51,349 nt of DNA from an uncultured Varibaculum sp. (GCF_902489465.1 NZ_CABTZZ010000014.1:1-51349), one strand, 5' to 3'; shown: positions 42,346 to 51,261, counted from the stretch's first letter. Notes: generated by a model from the sequence alone, not told the origin. Numbers and translations: made by a program.

Positions 42346-43845
42346 CTACAGACGGGAATAGACCGGAGTAATCTGCGCGGTTCGTGCGTTCGAAAGCCGA
42401 TCGCTGCGCCGCCCATCTGCCAGCTGTCCCTGTGCCCAATTGCCTACGCAGTACATGTTGTTCTTCTTGTCTAACATGCAAGTAAAGGTACTGCCCATGA
42501 AGATAGTGGAACGATCATTTGCCCCCAGGCGGGCATCTAAACCGCTGACTGCCGGAGCAGCCCCGACGATCTGAGTATTGCTGCGGGCAACCCGTTTAGT
42601 TAAAGCAATGCCTGGCCCGAGTTGTCCGAAGTCATTGCGTCCCCAACAATAGGTAGTGCCATTGGAAGTAACTGCACAGCCTCCGTAATAGCCCAGATAA
42701 ACCTGGCTGACTTGTGGAAGGGAACTGATCAGCTCGGGCTGCAACATCTTGCCCCTAGTGAACATATCGCCAGGCTTACCTGCCTGACCATCGGTATTGA
42801 TTCCCCAACAATAAAGCCGCTTGTTTTCACTGATTGCACAACTGCGATCCCCGGCGGCACGCAGAGAAACAAACTTCATATTTGAAACCGGTGCCGGCCG
42901 CAGCTGGTAATCTACTGCCAGGCGGTCATTCCAGCCGTCCCAGCCAGCTTTTACTCCCCAACAATAAACCGTGCCGTCTTGCTTGAGTGCACAGGTATGG
43001 TCGTTACCGGTAGCAACCTCTTTCACATTGGTCATTACCGCTACCGGCTTTAGTTGATTGCCGATGTTAGTGCTGTTGCCAACCTGCGCCATTTCATTGG
43101 CTCCCCAGCAAGAAAGCACTCCGGAGTTGGAAAGGGCGCAAGCATGACGCCCTCCCGTAGCAATTTGGGCGGTATCTGCTGCCAGGTTCCCTACCCGTAG
43201 CGGATTGAAGGATCCCGACAATTGGGTACGGGATTTAACCTGTCCCAGTTGTCCAAAGGAATTATCGCCCCAACAGTACACCAACTTGTCGGTGCCCAGA
43301 CCGCAGGTGTATTCCCGACCGGTGGAAATCTGAGTAAACTTCACCGGCTGATTCGCGATGGTCTGCGGCATTATGGCTGGCTGACGGGTTATAGGGATCC
43401 CCAGCTGGCCAGAATCGTTCACCCCCCAGCAGCGGGCGGTACCATCGGTGCGTAAACCGCAGGCAAAGGAGCCAGAAGCAGAGGCGCGTCGTAAATCCTG
43501 AGCGACTCCCACAGGTTGCACGGTATCGGAGGGCGAAGTGGTCTGGTTGAAAGTGGGAACCGGCGATGGTCCGGGTTGTACCGGACGTAAAGACAGAATA
43601 ATGCGCGGACCGTTAAAGGTGGGAGTAGGGGAAGGGCCGGGCATTATCGGATCGTAATCCGAGGTAGGAGTGGTGGAGGTGGGCTGGGGGTTTACCGGTG
43701 TTAGCGTGATTTCGTAGGTAGGTTTTACGGCTCCCGCGATGGAGGTAGTGGGGGCGATGATTAGGGTTCCCAGAGCAAGGAATACTGCTATTACTGCTAA
43801 TGTTACCTGCACGCCAATCCGTCGTTTAGACGCGGCATCACGCAT
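42346..43845 (-). CDS. Exported RCC1-repeat (seven-blade propeller) protein with paired cysteines
   Basis: 499 aa. Basic N-terminus and a signal sequence (about 1-38), then a Pro/Ser/Thr-rich linker in which PGPSPTPTFNGP and PGPSPVPTFNQ repeat, then seven RCC1/BLIP-II-like units from about residue 118. Each unit has the form C-x-L-x(4-5)-G-x(3)-CWG-x-N-x-x-GQLG, for example CGLRTDGTARCWGVNDSGQLG (written here as CGLRTDGTARCWG + NDSGQLG). Every unit has two cysteines about 12 residues apart, 14 in all, which suggests one disulfide per blade. Secreted or surface-attached, no sorting signal; the role may be adhesion or protein binding. A GGGAGGTG site precedes ATG 43845. Confidence 0.85.
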   Translation of the reverse strand: MRDAASKRRIGVQVTLAVIAVFLALGTLIIAPTTSIAGAVKPTYEITLTPVNPQPTSTTPTSDYDPIMPGPSPTPTFNGPRIILSLRPVQPGPSPVPTFNQTTSPSDTVQPVGVAQDLRRASASGSFACGLRTDGTARCWGVNDSGQLGIPITRQPAIMPQTIANQPVKFTQISTGREYTCGLGTDKLVYCWGDNSFGQLGQVKSRTQLSGSFNPLRVGNLAADTAQIATGGRHACALSNSGVLSCWGANEMAQVGNSTNIGNQLKPVAVMTNVKEVATGNDHTCALKQDGTVYCWGVKAGWDGWNDRLAVDYQLRPAPVSNMKFVSLRAAGDRSCAISENKRLYCWGINTDGQAGKPGDMFTRGKMLQPELISSLPQVSQVYLGYYGGCAVTSNGTTYCWGRNDFGQLGPGIALTKRVARSNTQIVGAAPAVSGLDARLGANDRSTIFMGSTFTCMLDKKNNMYCVGNWAQGQLADGRRSDRLSNARTAQITPVYSRL

Positions 43846-44000
43846 CTGGGGTCACCTCCCGTCCAACCTCAGGTTAAACCAATACTCCTCAGTCCATTCT
43901 AACCTATTTTTAACGAACTTTGAAGTTAGATAGTAGTTAAAATCTGACTAAATTTACCCAAGAAATCCCGATTAGGGGTATCAGTAGCCCTCTGCTGAAG

Positions 44001-44006
44001 TAACCT
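44001..44006 (+). promoter_or_regulatory. -10 box, leaderless start of galE
   Basis: TAACCT followed by six bases (gtaact) and ATG 44013, with no Shine-Dalgarno sequence in between. Confidence 0.55.
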
Positions 44007-44012
44007 GTAACT

Positions 44013-45002
44013 ATGAGTATTTTAGTTACGGGAGGTGCCGGTTATATTGGCGCCCATGTGGTTCGTCTCTTACAGCAACGTGGAGAAAAGGTAGTCGTCG
44101 TTGATGACCTCTCCTACGGTAGTCCTACCCGGATTGGGGACGCGAAACTGGTGCAACTTGATGTTTCCAGTTCTGGTGCCCGTAAGACTCTATTCCAAAC
44201 CCTCATTGACGAGGACGTCACGGCAGTTATCCATTTTGCTGCGCGTAAACAGGTGGGGGAATCGGTAGAAAAACCCATGTGGTATTACCAGCAGAACGTT
44301 GGGGGACTGGCCAATATGATGTCCGCTATGCGTGATGCCGGGGTTCGGCAAATGATTTTCTCGTCCTCAGCGGCAGTCTATGGGCAGCCAGATGTACCCG
44401 TGGTGCCGGAAGAACTTGCCGGTAAACCCATTAATCCCTATGGGGAAACCAAACTGATTGGGGAATGGATGATGGCAGATTGTGAACGTGCCTGGGGGTT
44501 GCGTTGGATCGGTCTGCGCTACTTTAATGTTGCCGGATCTGGGTGGGATGATTTGGGTGATCCCGCTCGTCTAAACCTGATCCCGATGGTGCTTGAACGT
44601 CTGGCACAGGGCAAACACCCAGCTATCTTTGGTAGTGATTATGACACTCCCGATGGTACTTGCGTGCGCGACTATATCCACGTAAAAGACCTGGCTGAAG
44701 CGCATTTACATGCTCTTGATTACGTTGCTTCCGGGCAAGAGATGGAACACCATACTTTCAATGTGGGCACTGGGCAAGGTACTTCCGTAAAAGAAATTGT
44801 AGAGGGATTGCGGCAAGTTACCGGGATTGATTTCGAAGCCGATGAGCAGCCTCGTCGCGCCGGGGATCCCGCTCAGCTAATCGGGGACACTACGCGGATT
44901 CGCGTTGACTTGGATTGGAAAGCAGAATACGGAGTCAAGGAGATACTTGAATCTGCCTGGAGTGCTTGGCAGGCCGGGCCAGATCGGATTTCAGGCGCTT
45001 AA
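44013..45002 (+). CDS. galE: UDP-glucose 4-epimerase
   Basis: 329-aa short-chain dehydrogenase/reductase that interconverts UDP-glucose and UDP-galactose with bound NAD. NAD motif TGGAGYIGAHV (residues 6-16), VVVDDLSYG, FAARKQVGESV, the catalytic SSSAAVYG serine and Y143-xxx-K147 (YGETK), and the substrate loop NLIPMVLERLAQG with RDYIHVKDLA. Length is typical. It supplies galactose precursors for envelope glycans; it is divergent from the RCC1-GtrA pair and convergent with the LCP genes. Confidence 0.95.
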   Translation: MSILVTGGAGYIGAHVVRLLQQRGEKVVVVDDLSYGSPTRIGDAKLVQLDVSSSGARKTLFQTLIDEDVTAVIHFAARKQVGESVEKPMWYYQQNVGGLANMMSAMRDAGVRQMIFSSSAAVYGQPDVPVVPEELAGKPINPYGETKLIGEWMMADCERAWGLRWIGLRYFNVAGSGWDDLGDPARLNLIPMVLERLAQGKHPAIFGSDYDTPDGTCVRDYIHVKDLAEAHLHALDYVASGQEMEHHTFNVGTGQGTSVKEIVEGLRQVTGIDFEADEQPRRAGDPAQLIGDTTRIRVDLDWKAEYGVKEILESAWSAWQAGPDRISGA

Positions 45003-45073
45003 GCCAGTCGGTAACTGCTGCTTGTTCTTCCCCGGCTGCGATAGTTTGGGGAGTTCCAGGACTCTGATTGCTA

Positions 45074-45115
45074 CCAATAAACCGGGTTTGGACTCTATCT
45101 GGCCAGGTTTATTGG
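45074..45115. terminator. Inverted repeat between galE and LCP gene
   Basis: CCAATAAACC (45074-45083) and GGTTTATTGG (45106-45115) are perfect complements with a 22-base loop. It lies in the only gap between convergent genes and may act as a weak bidirectional terminator; there is no clear T-tract. Confidence 0.4.
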
Positions 45116-45137
45116 CCGGCGCCGTTTCCTAGCCAGG

Positions 45138-46523
45138 CTACTGGAATTGGTGATATTGACTAGGCTGCAGAGTACCTTGTTTGAAAGCAGACCAGAAACC
45201 GGGAGTTTTCTGCTGATCTAAGAGCACCATAGCCCCGTGTCCACCGCGGTAATAAGCCATTCTGGCAATGGGAGGAACTCCGGTGAGGTCACTGCTGGAG
45301 ACGCTGCGATAGGCAAACAGCATCTTACCCAGTGCCCAGGCTCCCGAATCAGAATCACAAGTCAGATTGCTTGCCCCTGCGTTTGCTAGGTTCCGTTGTT
45401 TTAGGGGGTTAAGGAAGGTCGAAGGGGTGATGAGGGTGCGCGACAGCTTAGAAACCACTTGGCGTTGACGCTCGGCTCTGCCGATATCCCCACGCGGATC
45501 TTGGTGCCGCATCCTGGAAAATGCCAACGCAGTTGCCCCGTCGGCCTGGTGACAGCCGCTCTTCCATTTCAAAGCGGAATCGGCATCGGCGACATCATAG
45601 TCGAGACAGAGTTCCACCCCGCCTGCCGCGTCTACTAGTTGGGTAACCGCCCCCATAGTTACCTCAACATAGTGATCTACTTTGACGCCGCTTACACCCT
45701 CCACCGTTTTTACCAGTAGTTTCGGTCCGCCGAATGCATAGGAAGCATTTAATTTATTGAGGCCGTGCCCAGGAATTTCCACTGCGGTGTCACGGGGTAG
45801 GGATACCAGTTCCGCTACCCCATTAACTTTGCGTAGCAACATGATGCTGTCGGCACGGGCGCCTTGAACCCAAGGTTGTTTCACGCCCCCATCGCTGCCA
45901 TCGGAACGTTGATCGGAGCCGGCGATGAGCCAAGTTTCACCCTCACTAGCTGGTAGCGCTGAAAGGGCATCAACTCGGTTCAGCTGAGAATCCACGAGGT
46001 ACCACAGGTACAGCGGCCAGGCGATAACGAAAATAACGAGCACAGTGAGTGCCCATTTAAAAACTCGACGCGCAGGGAGATGGGCACGAGGAATCCGCGG
46101 CGAGCGGGAAGGCGGGATAGGCTCCAGTTTGGGAGCGGCGACTTGTCTTTGACGCGAGCTAGAGTCTACCGGCAGACGATCTGCGGGCATTACCCGGGTG
46201 CGGGTAGGAACCGTGCGTCCCGCAAAACGGGACTCAGAGCGTGGCTGTATGGGAATTTCTTGTGCCTTTGAACTGGAGGGAGCGGGGCTACCCCCTTGAT
46301 CTTTGAGGCGCCGGGAGATCGCCGGGCGCGAAGGAAGATCCGGGGCGGAGTAAGTGCTTTCGGAATTGCTGGCTAATCGATTGGAGTCCGAAGTGGGATT
46401 GGCGGAAACAGCAGAACGCCGCCGCCTTTGCTGTGGAGCGTAGGAGGGCGGAACTGATTGACTTGGCCGGGGGCGGCGCCTATTGGGAGGCGGGAAAGAT
46501 TCCGGTAGGTTCTGCTGACTCAA
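45138..46523 (-). CDS. LytR-CpsA-Psr (LCP) family glycopolymer ligase
   Basis: 461 aa. A long Pro/Arg/Ser-rich cytoplasmic N-terminus (about 1-150), one transmembrane helix (about 154-175), then the external LCP catalytic domain: WLIAGSDQRSDG, the ARADSIMLLRK block with conserved Arg-Asp, LVSLPRDTAVEIPG with its Arg, LNASYAFGG, and AFSRMRHQDPRGDIGRAERQRQVV. LCP enzymes transfer polyprenyl-linked polysaccharides to peptidoglycan (or to protein). The start is TTG at 46523, 9 nt after AGGAAG; no in-frame ATG or GTG lies nearby. Second gene of an LCP pair. Confidence 0.9.
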   Translation of the reverse strand: MSQQNLPESFPPPNRRRPRPSQSVPPSYAPQQRRRRSAVSANPTSDSNRLASNSESTYSAPDLPSRPAISRRLKDQGGSPAPSSSKAQEIPIQPRSESRFAGRTVPTRTRVMPADRLPVDSSSRQRQVAAPKLEPIPPSRSPRIPRAHLPARRVFKWALTVLVIFVIAWPLYLWYLVDSQLNRVDALSALPASEGETWLIAGSDQRSDGSDGGVKQPWVQGARADSIMLLRKVNGVAELVSLPRDTAVEIPGHGLNKLNASYAFGGPKLLVKTVEGVSGVKVDHYVEVTMGAVTQLVDAAGGVELCLDYDVADADSALKWKSGCHQADGATALAFSRMRHQDPRGDIGRAERQRQVVSKLSRTLITPSTFLNPLKQRNLANAGASNLTCDSDSGAWALGKMLFAYRSVSSSDLTGVPPIARMAYYRGGHGAMVLLDQQKTPGFWSAFKQGTLQPSQYHQFQ

Positions 46524-46558
46524 GTTATTTGCTTCCTAACTGTTGACCGGAGGGTGCT

Positions 46559-47881
46559 TTAATTTCGTGCTTCGCATTTACGTTGTAGTTCCGCTAGTTC
46601 TTCGGGACTTAATTTGGAATTAAGTGACCCGCTTTGCCTCATGTCCTGTGCTGGCTTCGATTCTTGGGTAGTAGACTCCGAAGTCTCGGGGGTCTGACTG
46701 GGAGTAGCAGAAGGGGCAGAACTGTCCTGCGGGGTCTGGGAAGCAGGGGTCTGTTCGGTAATAGTGCGAACATTACCGTTCCCGTCTCGCACTTCTACCC
46801 CGGCAGGTAGGGGAGTGTCATTTATGAAGGAATCCCAAATCGGCTCGGCTTTCTTTTCCGAAAGCAATAGACGGTTCCGGTCAAAGGGAGCCTCGTAGAC
46901 CGGGAGGGTGAGGAAGAGCAGATTATCTGGCTTAAGTGATTGTAAAGACCACCCCAACCCGCTTAACTGGGAAACCGAAGATAGTCCCTCGGATACGGTC
47001 AAAGCCCCTAGACCATTACCTACGAAGCCATAAAGCTGATTCAGGGATGTAAACATGTTCTTTTTTAAGGCAGCTCGCATCATGATACCCATAACTGCCT
47101 GTTGACGCTGGATACGTTGGATATCGGAGCCATCGGATCCTTTGACTCCGTGGCGCACTCGCGCGTAGGCTAAGGCCCGTTTACCATCGAAATGCTTACA
47201 GCCAGGCTCTAGCTCTAGCCCGGAGTTTTTCTGGTCTTTTATCTTGGTGGGGACGTAAATGTTGATTCCCCCTAGGGCATCGATCATTGAAGAAAAGCCA
47301 TTGAAATCCACCACTATGGATTCATCAATACGCATCCCGGAGAGTTTTTCCACTGTTTTCCAGGTACACACTACCGCCGAGGCGCGGTCACCACCTAAGG
47401 ATCCAATCGAATATGCCCAGTTAAATTGGGCTCTTTGAGGTTCAGAACTGCTGCCATCACTACGCTGACAGGAAGGAATGTCGACAATTAGATCTCGAGG
47501 AATAGAAACTACGTTTACCTGGGAACGATCCTTCGAGATATGCATAATCATCGTGGTATCGGAGCGTTCAGTGGGATCGTCATTATTAGTTAAAGTCTGG
47601 TTACCTTTACCGGATCGAGAGTCAGAACCAATTATCAAAATATTGAGGGCGCGCCCGTCGTAGGAATCCGGGGGAGTTCGCCCTAGTAAAGAAGAGGCGC
47701 CTAGATTGGTTACCCGCCCGGATAAGTCGGAGTAAATCAAAAGGCCTGCCGCTAAAGAAAACGATAGTAGAAACACCAAGGCACAGGACAAAGCACGTCG
47801 TATCTTAGGAGGATAAGGCGGGTTATTAGCGTGGCGAATACGTCCCATATACTCTTTCGCGCTCTTCTTGTGTGAACTCAC
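46559..47881 (-). CDS. LytR-CpsA-Psr (LCP) family glycopolymer ligase
   Basis: 440 aa. Short basic N-terminus, one transmembrane helix (about 30-52), then the LCP domain with NILIIGSDSRSG, the ERSDTTMIMHIS block, VNVVSIPRDLIVDIP, FNWAYSIGS, GGINIYV, and the C-terminal ALAYARVRHG...DIQRIQRQQAVM. The tail after about residue 365 is Thr/Ser/Pro-rich and ends in charged sequence. Together with the following LCP gene (35 bp away) it would attach wall glycopolymers. TAAAGT lies 7 nt before GTG 47881, favouring a leaderless start; ATG 47848 is an alternative. Confidence 0.92.
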   Translation of the reverse strand: MSSHKKSAKEYMGRIRHANNPPYPPKIRRALSCALVFLLSFSLAAGLLIYSDLSGRVTNLGASSLLGRTPPDSYDGRALNILIIGSDSRSGKGNQTLTNNDDPTERSDTTMIMHISKDRSQVNVVSIPRDLIVDIPSCQRSDGSSSEPQRAQFNWAYSIGSLGGDRASAVVCTWKTVEKLSGMRIDESIVVDFNGFSSMIDALGGINIYVPTKIKDQKNSGLELEPGCKHFDGKRALAYARVRHGVKGSDGSDIQRIQRQQAVMGIMMRAALKKNMFTSLNQLYGFVGNGLGALTVSEGLSSVSQLSGLGWSLQSLKPDNLLFLTLPVYEAPFDRNRLLLSEKKAEPIWDSFINDTPLPAGVEVRDGNGNVRTITEQTPASQTPQDSSAPSATPSQTPETSESTTQESKPAQDMRQSGSLNSKLSPEELAELQRKCEARN

Positions 47882-47888
47882 GTGTCCT

Positions 47889-47894
47889 ACTTTA
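47889..47894 (-). promoter_or_regulatory. -10 box, leaderless start of LCP gene
   Basis: On the minus strand TAAAGT, then seven bases (aggacac), then GTG 47881. Confidence 0.5.
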
Positions 47895-47932
47895 TGTTGT
47901 CTGCGCCTAATTGTAACGATTTGGATAAGGAG

Positions 47933-48595
47933 TTAAGGAAGTTGCCAATTTATCGGAGCTGCACCTAACTGTTGCAACCAGGAATTGGTACGCGAAAACG
48001 GCCGCGAACCGAAGAATCCTCGGGAAGCAGACAGAGGTGAGGGGTGGGCAGACTCTACGCAAGGAGTGTCTTTCAGAGCGGGACGCAAAGATTGTGCCTG
48101 CTTGCCCCATAAGATGGCGACTAGGGGACGATCTCGCTTCACCAAGGCAGAAATAGCGCAGTCGGTTACCTCTTCCCAGCCGCGACCCCGGTGAGACCCG
48201 GCTTCATTGGGGGAGACAGTGAGTACCCGATTTAGCAGCATTACGCCCTGCCCTGCCCAGGGTCGCAAATCCCCACTGCTGGGGAGAGAACAACCCAGAT
48301 CTTCCTGAAGCTCTTTGAAAATATTCTGTAGCGACTTCGGAATGGCAACTCCCGGTTTTACCGAAAACGACAGTCCCATTGCATTGCCCGGGGTGGGATA
48401 GGGATCTTGTCCCACGATCAACACTTTTACCTGATCAAATGGGTAAGTGAAAGCTCGAAAAATGTCTTTGCCTGCAGGAAAATAGTTATTTCCTTCCTCG
48501 CGCAGCATTTTACCCATCTCGCTGATTTTGCCTGCTACCGGCTCCATAGCTGGTACCCAGGAGGGGTGCATGATCTTTTCCAGGTTGCTACTCAT
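47933..48595 (-). CDS. ung: Uracil-DNA glycosylase
   Basis: 220-aa family 1 UDG that excises uracil from DNA, starting base-excision repair. The water-activating loop VLIVGQDPYP carries catalytic D64, followed by GLSFSV; VMLLNRVLTV is the GVLLLN-like uracil-recognition motif with Asn, and HPSPLSASRGFFGSRPFSRTN has catalytic H184 and the Leu-loop. All catalytic residues are present and the length is normal. The promoter TAAAGT is 6 nt before the ATG. Confidence 0.96.
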   Translation of the reverse strand: MSSNLEKIMHPSWVPAMEPVAGKISEMGKMLREEGNNYFPAGKDIFRAFTYPFDQVKVLIVGQDPYPTPGNAMGLSFSVKPGVAIPKSLQNIFKELQEDLGCSLPSSGDLRPWAGQGVMLLNRVLTVSPNEAGSHRGRGWEEVTDCAISALVKRDRPLVAILWGKQAQSLRPALKDTPCVESAHPSPLSASRGFFGSRPFSRTNSWLQQLGAAPINWQLP

Positions 48596-48601
48596 GCTGC
48601 T

Positions 48602-48607
48602 ACTTTA
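48602..48607 (-). promoter_or_regulatory. -10 box, leaderless start of ung
   Basis: On the minus strand TAAAGT, six bases (agcagc), then ATG 48595. No ribosome binding site. Confidence 0.55.
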
Positions 48608-48687
48608 CCCTGTGTACGCAGATAAACCAGGAGGGGCAAATATGGTTTATCGGCGTGGCAGGTAGGCTGCCGGTATCCAGATGCGGT

Positions 48688-48693
48688 TAATGT
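48688..48693 (+). promoter_or_regulatory. -10 box, leaderless start of LytR_C gene
   Basis: TAATGT followed by six bases (gggctt) and GTG 48700. No ribosome binding site. Confidence 0.5.
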
Positions 48694-48699
48694 GGGCTT

Positions 48700-49302
48700 G
48701 TGAGCAAACAAGAGTTTCCGCCAGATGAATTCGACTCGATGGGTGAAGAAGGTCCCTCGGGTGCTCATCGCCGTCCGATTAGACGCTGGCAAACCCTGCT
48801 ACCAATCTTGATTGTGTTGGTATTAGGTCCGGCTTTAGCCTGGGGCGGGGTAGCGCTGATGAAAACTACCGGCAAAATCCACGATGTTAAGCCGGTTGCC
48901 ACCCCCAGTGCTAGCGCTAGTGTTACGGTTCCCAGTAATAGTCCCACCAAAATTGATAAACCTGATAGCACTACCTCGCCAGATGTGAGCGAGAGTCCGG
49001 GGGCAAGTGCGGGTAGCTCCGATAAAGAAAATGTACGGGTTTGGGTGCTTAATGCTTCTAATCGATCGGGCTGGGCGAAACAAGTAGCTGAAGAATTACA
49101 GTCTGCGGGCTTTAATAATCCGGTAGCGACTAACTCGCGGGCTCGCGGTTTAGAAGGTTCAACGGTGCTGTATCGCGGTGAAGAATATCGGAAAGCTGCC
49201 GAGGAAGCCGCTAAAGTTGCGGGCATTTCCCGCGTTTACGACGCCAGTAACGGCAAGTTTCAAATTGGGGATACCGATATCGCCGTTTATCTCCTTGACT
49301 AG
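48700..49302 (+). CDS. LytR C-terminal domain protein
   Basis: 200-aa single-pass membrane protein: cytoplasmic N-terminus (1-30), transmembrane helix (about 32-54, LLPILIVLVLGPALAWGGVALM), a Ser/Thr/Pro-rich spacer, and an external LytR_C domain from about residue 110 (VRVWVLNASNRSGWAKQVAEEL ... given here in part: VWVLNASNRSGWA, then STVLYRGEEYRKAAEEAAKV). In actinobacteria such proteins accompany LCP enzymes and are thought to aid their activity. The nearby LCP pair fits that. Divergent from ung by 104 bp. Confidence 0.88.
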   Translation: MSKQEFPPDEFDSMGEEGPSGAHRRPIRRWQTLLPILIVLVLGPALAWGGVALMKTTGKIHDVKPVATPSASASVTVPSNSPTKIDKPDSTTSPDVSESPGASAGSSDKENVRVWVLNASNRSGWAKQVAEELQSAGFNNPVATNSRARGLEGSTVLYRGEEYRKAAEEAAKVAGISRVYDASNGKFQIGDTDIAVYLLD

Positions 49303-49426
49303 TTATCTGCTGTTTTTAGGCTCGGCACGGGTGTGCCTTTGGGGTGGCTGATTTCTCTCTCAGGATATTTTGTCCCTGTTGTGGGCGATAGTTTGCGCTT
49401 GGCCTAGGAGAGTGCCAAAATCGTAT

Positions 49427-49453
49427 TTAGCACTCGAACCTAGAGAGTGATAA
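49427..49453 (+). promoter_or_regulatory. CIRCE operator (HrcA site) before groL
   Basis: TTAGCACTC, nine bases, GAGTGATAA: the CIRCE inverted repeat (TTAGCACTC-N9-GAGTGCTAA) with one mismatch. It overlaps a possible -10 box TATTTA (49424-49429), so HrcA binding would block the promoter. An additional half-site, GAGTGCCAA (49410-49418), sits 8 bp upstream. Heat induction by loss of HrcA is the expected control. Confidence 0.92.
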
Positions 49454-49589
49454 AAATCGAGTTCTTGATGAGGGGGCAATGTTCCGAGACAGGATCGGCG
49501 CAGCGTCCTCGTCCGTCGCGGGCATCAAGGCTGGATCAAAGATCTAACCGCGTGGTGCAGTAGCGCCGCGATGGAGGGAATAAAAGCAT

Positions 49590-51221
49590 ATGAGCAAAAT
49601 TATTGCTTTTGATGAGGAAGCTCGCCGGGGAATGGAGCGGGGGCTAAACACCCTGGCTGACACGGTGAAAGTAACGCTAGGGCCGCGTGGTCGCAACGTG
49701 GTTTTGGAAAAGAAGTGGGGCGCTCCCACCATCACCAAGGATGGCGTGTCGGTAGCTAAAGAAATCGAGCTGGAAGATCCGTACGAAAAGATTGGTGCTG
49801 AGCTGGTCAAAGAGGTCGCTAAGAAGACCGATGATGTGGCTGGTGACGGTACTACTACCGCAACCGTATTGGCTCAGGCGCTAGTGCGCGAGGGACTGCG
49901 CAACGTAGTTGCCGGGGCAAACCCGATTGCTCTTAAGCGCGGCATCGACAAGTCGGTTCAGGCAGTTGTGGATCAGCTGCACTCTGATGCGAAAGAAGTT
50001 GAAACTCGTGACGAGATTGCGGCTACCGCTTCTATCTCCGCCAACGATCCCGAAATTGGGGCTTTGATTGCGGATGCCATGGAAAAGGTGGGCAATGAAG
50101 GCGTTATTACCGTTGAGGATTCCAACTCATTCGGTACTCACCTGGAAGTTACCGAGGGGATGCGCTTCGATAAGGGCTACATCTCTGGTTACTTCGTAAC
50201 TGACCCGGATCGTCAAGAAGCGGTACTAGAAGACCCCTACATCCTGCTGGTGGAATCGAAAGTTTCCCAGATTAAGGACCTGTTGCCACTACTGGAAAAG
50301 GTAATGGCTACCGGTAAGCCGCTGCTGATTATTGCGGAGGACGTAGACGGGGAAGCCCTGACTACCCTGGTGCTGAACAAGATCCGCGGCACCTTTAAGA
50401 CCGTTGCGGTCAAGGCTCCGGGATTCGGTGACCGTCGCAAGGCTATGCTGCAGGATATGGCGATTCTAACCGGCGGTCAGGTCATTTCTGAGACCGTGGG
50501 TCTGACCCTGGAAAATGCCGAGCTGGATATGCTGGGCAAGGCACGCAAAGTGGTTGTTACCAAGGATGAAACCACTATCGTAGAGGGCGCAGGCGCTGCC
50601 GAAGATATCGAAGCTCGCGTAAAGCAGATTCGTCAGGAAATCGAGAACACTGAATCTGACTACGATCGCGAGAAACTGCAAGAACGCCTGGCTAAACTGG
50701 CTGGCGGGGTAGCAGTGATCAAGTCCGGTGCCGCCACCGAAGTGGAAATGAAGGAGCGTAAGCACCGGATCGAGGACGCAGTTCGTAACGCCAAAGCGGC
50801 AGTTGAAGAAGGCATCGTGGCTGGCGGTGGGGTTGCCCTGCTGCAGTCCGGCCTGAAAGCTCTGGATGGCTTGAAGCTTGAGGGCGACGAAGAAACTGGC
50901 GCTTCCATCGTTCGGGTGGCTTTGTCCTCCCCGATGCGCCAGATCGCCGAGAATGCCGGTCTGGAAGGCTCGGTAGTGGCGGAACGGGTTGCCAACCTGC
51001 CGGCTGGTCAGGGTCTGAACGCCGCCAATGGCGAGTATGAAGATCTGCTCAAGAGCAATATTGCTGACCCGGTTAAGGTTACTCGTTCTGCTTTGCAGAA
51101 TGCGGCCTCGATCGCAGGCATGTTCTTGACCACCGAAGCGGTAGTAGCTGACAAGCCGGAACCTCCGGCTGCACCTGGCGCCGATGAGGCGGCAGCTGCC
51201 GGTATGGGCGGAATGTACTAA
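49590..51221 (+). CDS. groL: 60-kDa chaperonin GroEL
   Basis: 543-aa chaperonin subunit that forms the folding ring and uses ATP. Landmarks: VTLGPRGRNVVLEKKWGAPTITKDGVSVA (ATP-binding, quoted as VTLGPRGRNVVLE and TITKDGVSVAKEIE), DVAGDGTTTATVLAQALV, the apical IAEDVDGEALTTLV and VKAPGFGDRRKAMLQD, GGVAVIKSGAATEVE and the flexible GMGGMY tail. No groES gene is adjacent, so this is the solitary (GroEL2-type) copy common in actinobacteria. GGAGGG is the ribosome binding site. CIRCE upstream implies HrcA control. Confidence 0.97.
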   Translation: MSKIIAFDEEARRGMERGLNTLADTVKVTLGPRGRNVVLEKKWGAPTITKDGVSVAKEIELEDPYEKIGAELVKEVAKKTDDVAGDGTTTATVLAQALVREGLRNVVAGANPIALKRGIDKSVQAVVDQLHSDAKEVETRDEIAATASISANDPEIGALIADAMEKVGNEGVITVEDSNSFGTHLEVTEGMRFDKGYISGYFVTDPDRQEAVLEDPYILLVESKVSQIKDLLPLLEKVMATGKPLLIIAEDVDGEALTTLVLNKIRGTFKTVAVKAPGFGDRRKAMLQDMAILTGGQVISETVGLTLENAELDMLGKARKVVVTKDETTIVEGAGAAEDIEARVKQIRQEIENTESDYDREKLQERLAKLAGGVAVIKSGAATEVEMKERKHRIEDAVRNAKAAVEEGIVAGGGVALLQSGLKALDGLKLEGDEETGASIVRVALSSPMRQIAENAGLEGSVVAERVANLPAGQGLNAANGEYEDLLKSNIADPVKVTRSALQNAASIAGMFLTTEAVVADKPEPPAAPGADEAAAAGMGGMY

Positions 51222-51232
51222 ACCGTATTTAG

Positions 51233-51261
51233 TTGGTTTTGCGACCAGGTCGCAAAACCAA
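51233..51261 (+). terminator. Hairpin after groL
   Basis: TTGGTTTTGCGACC (51233-51246) and GGTCGCAAAACCAA (51248-51261) pair perfectly around a single base. No T-run follows, so it may be a 3'-end stabiliser rather than a terminator. Confidence 0.7.
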
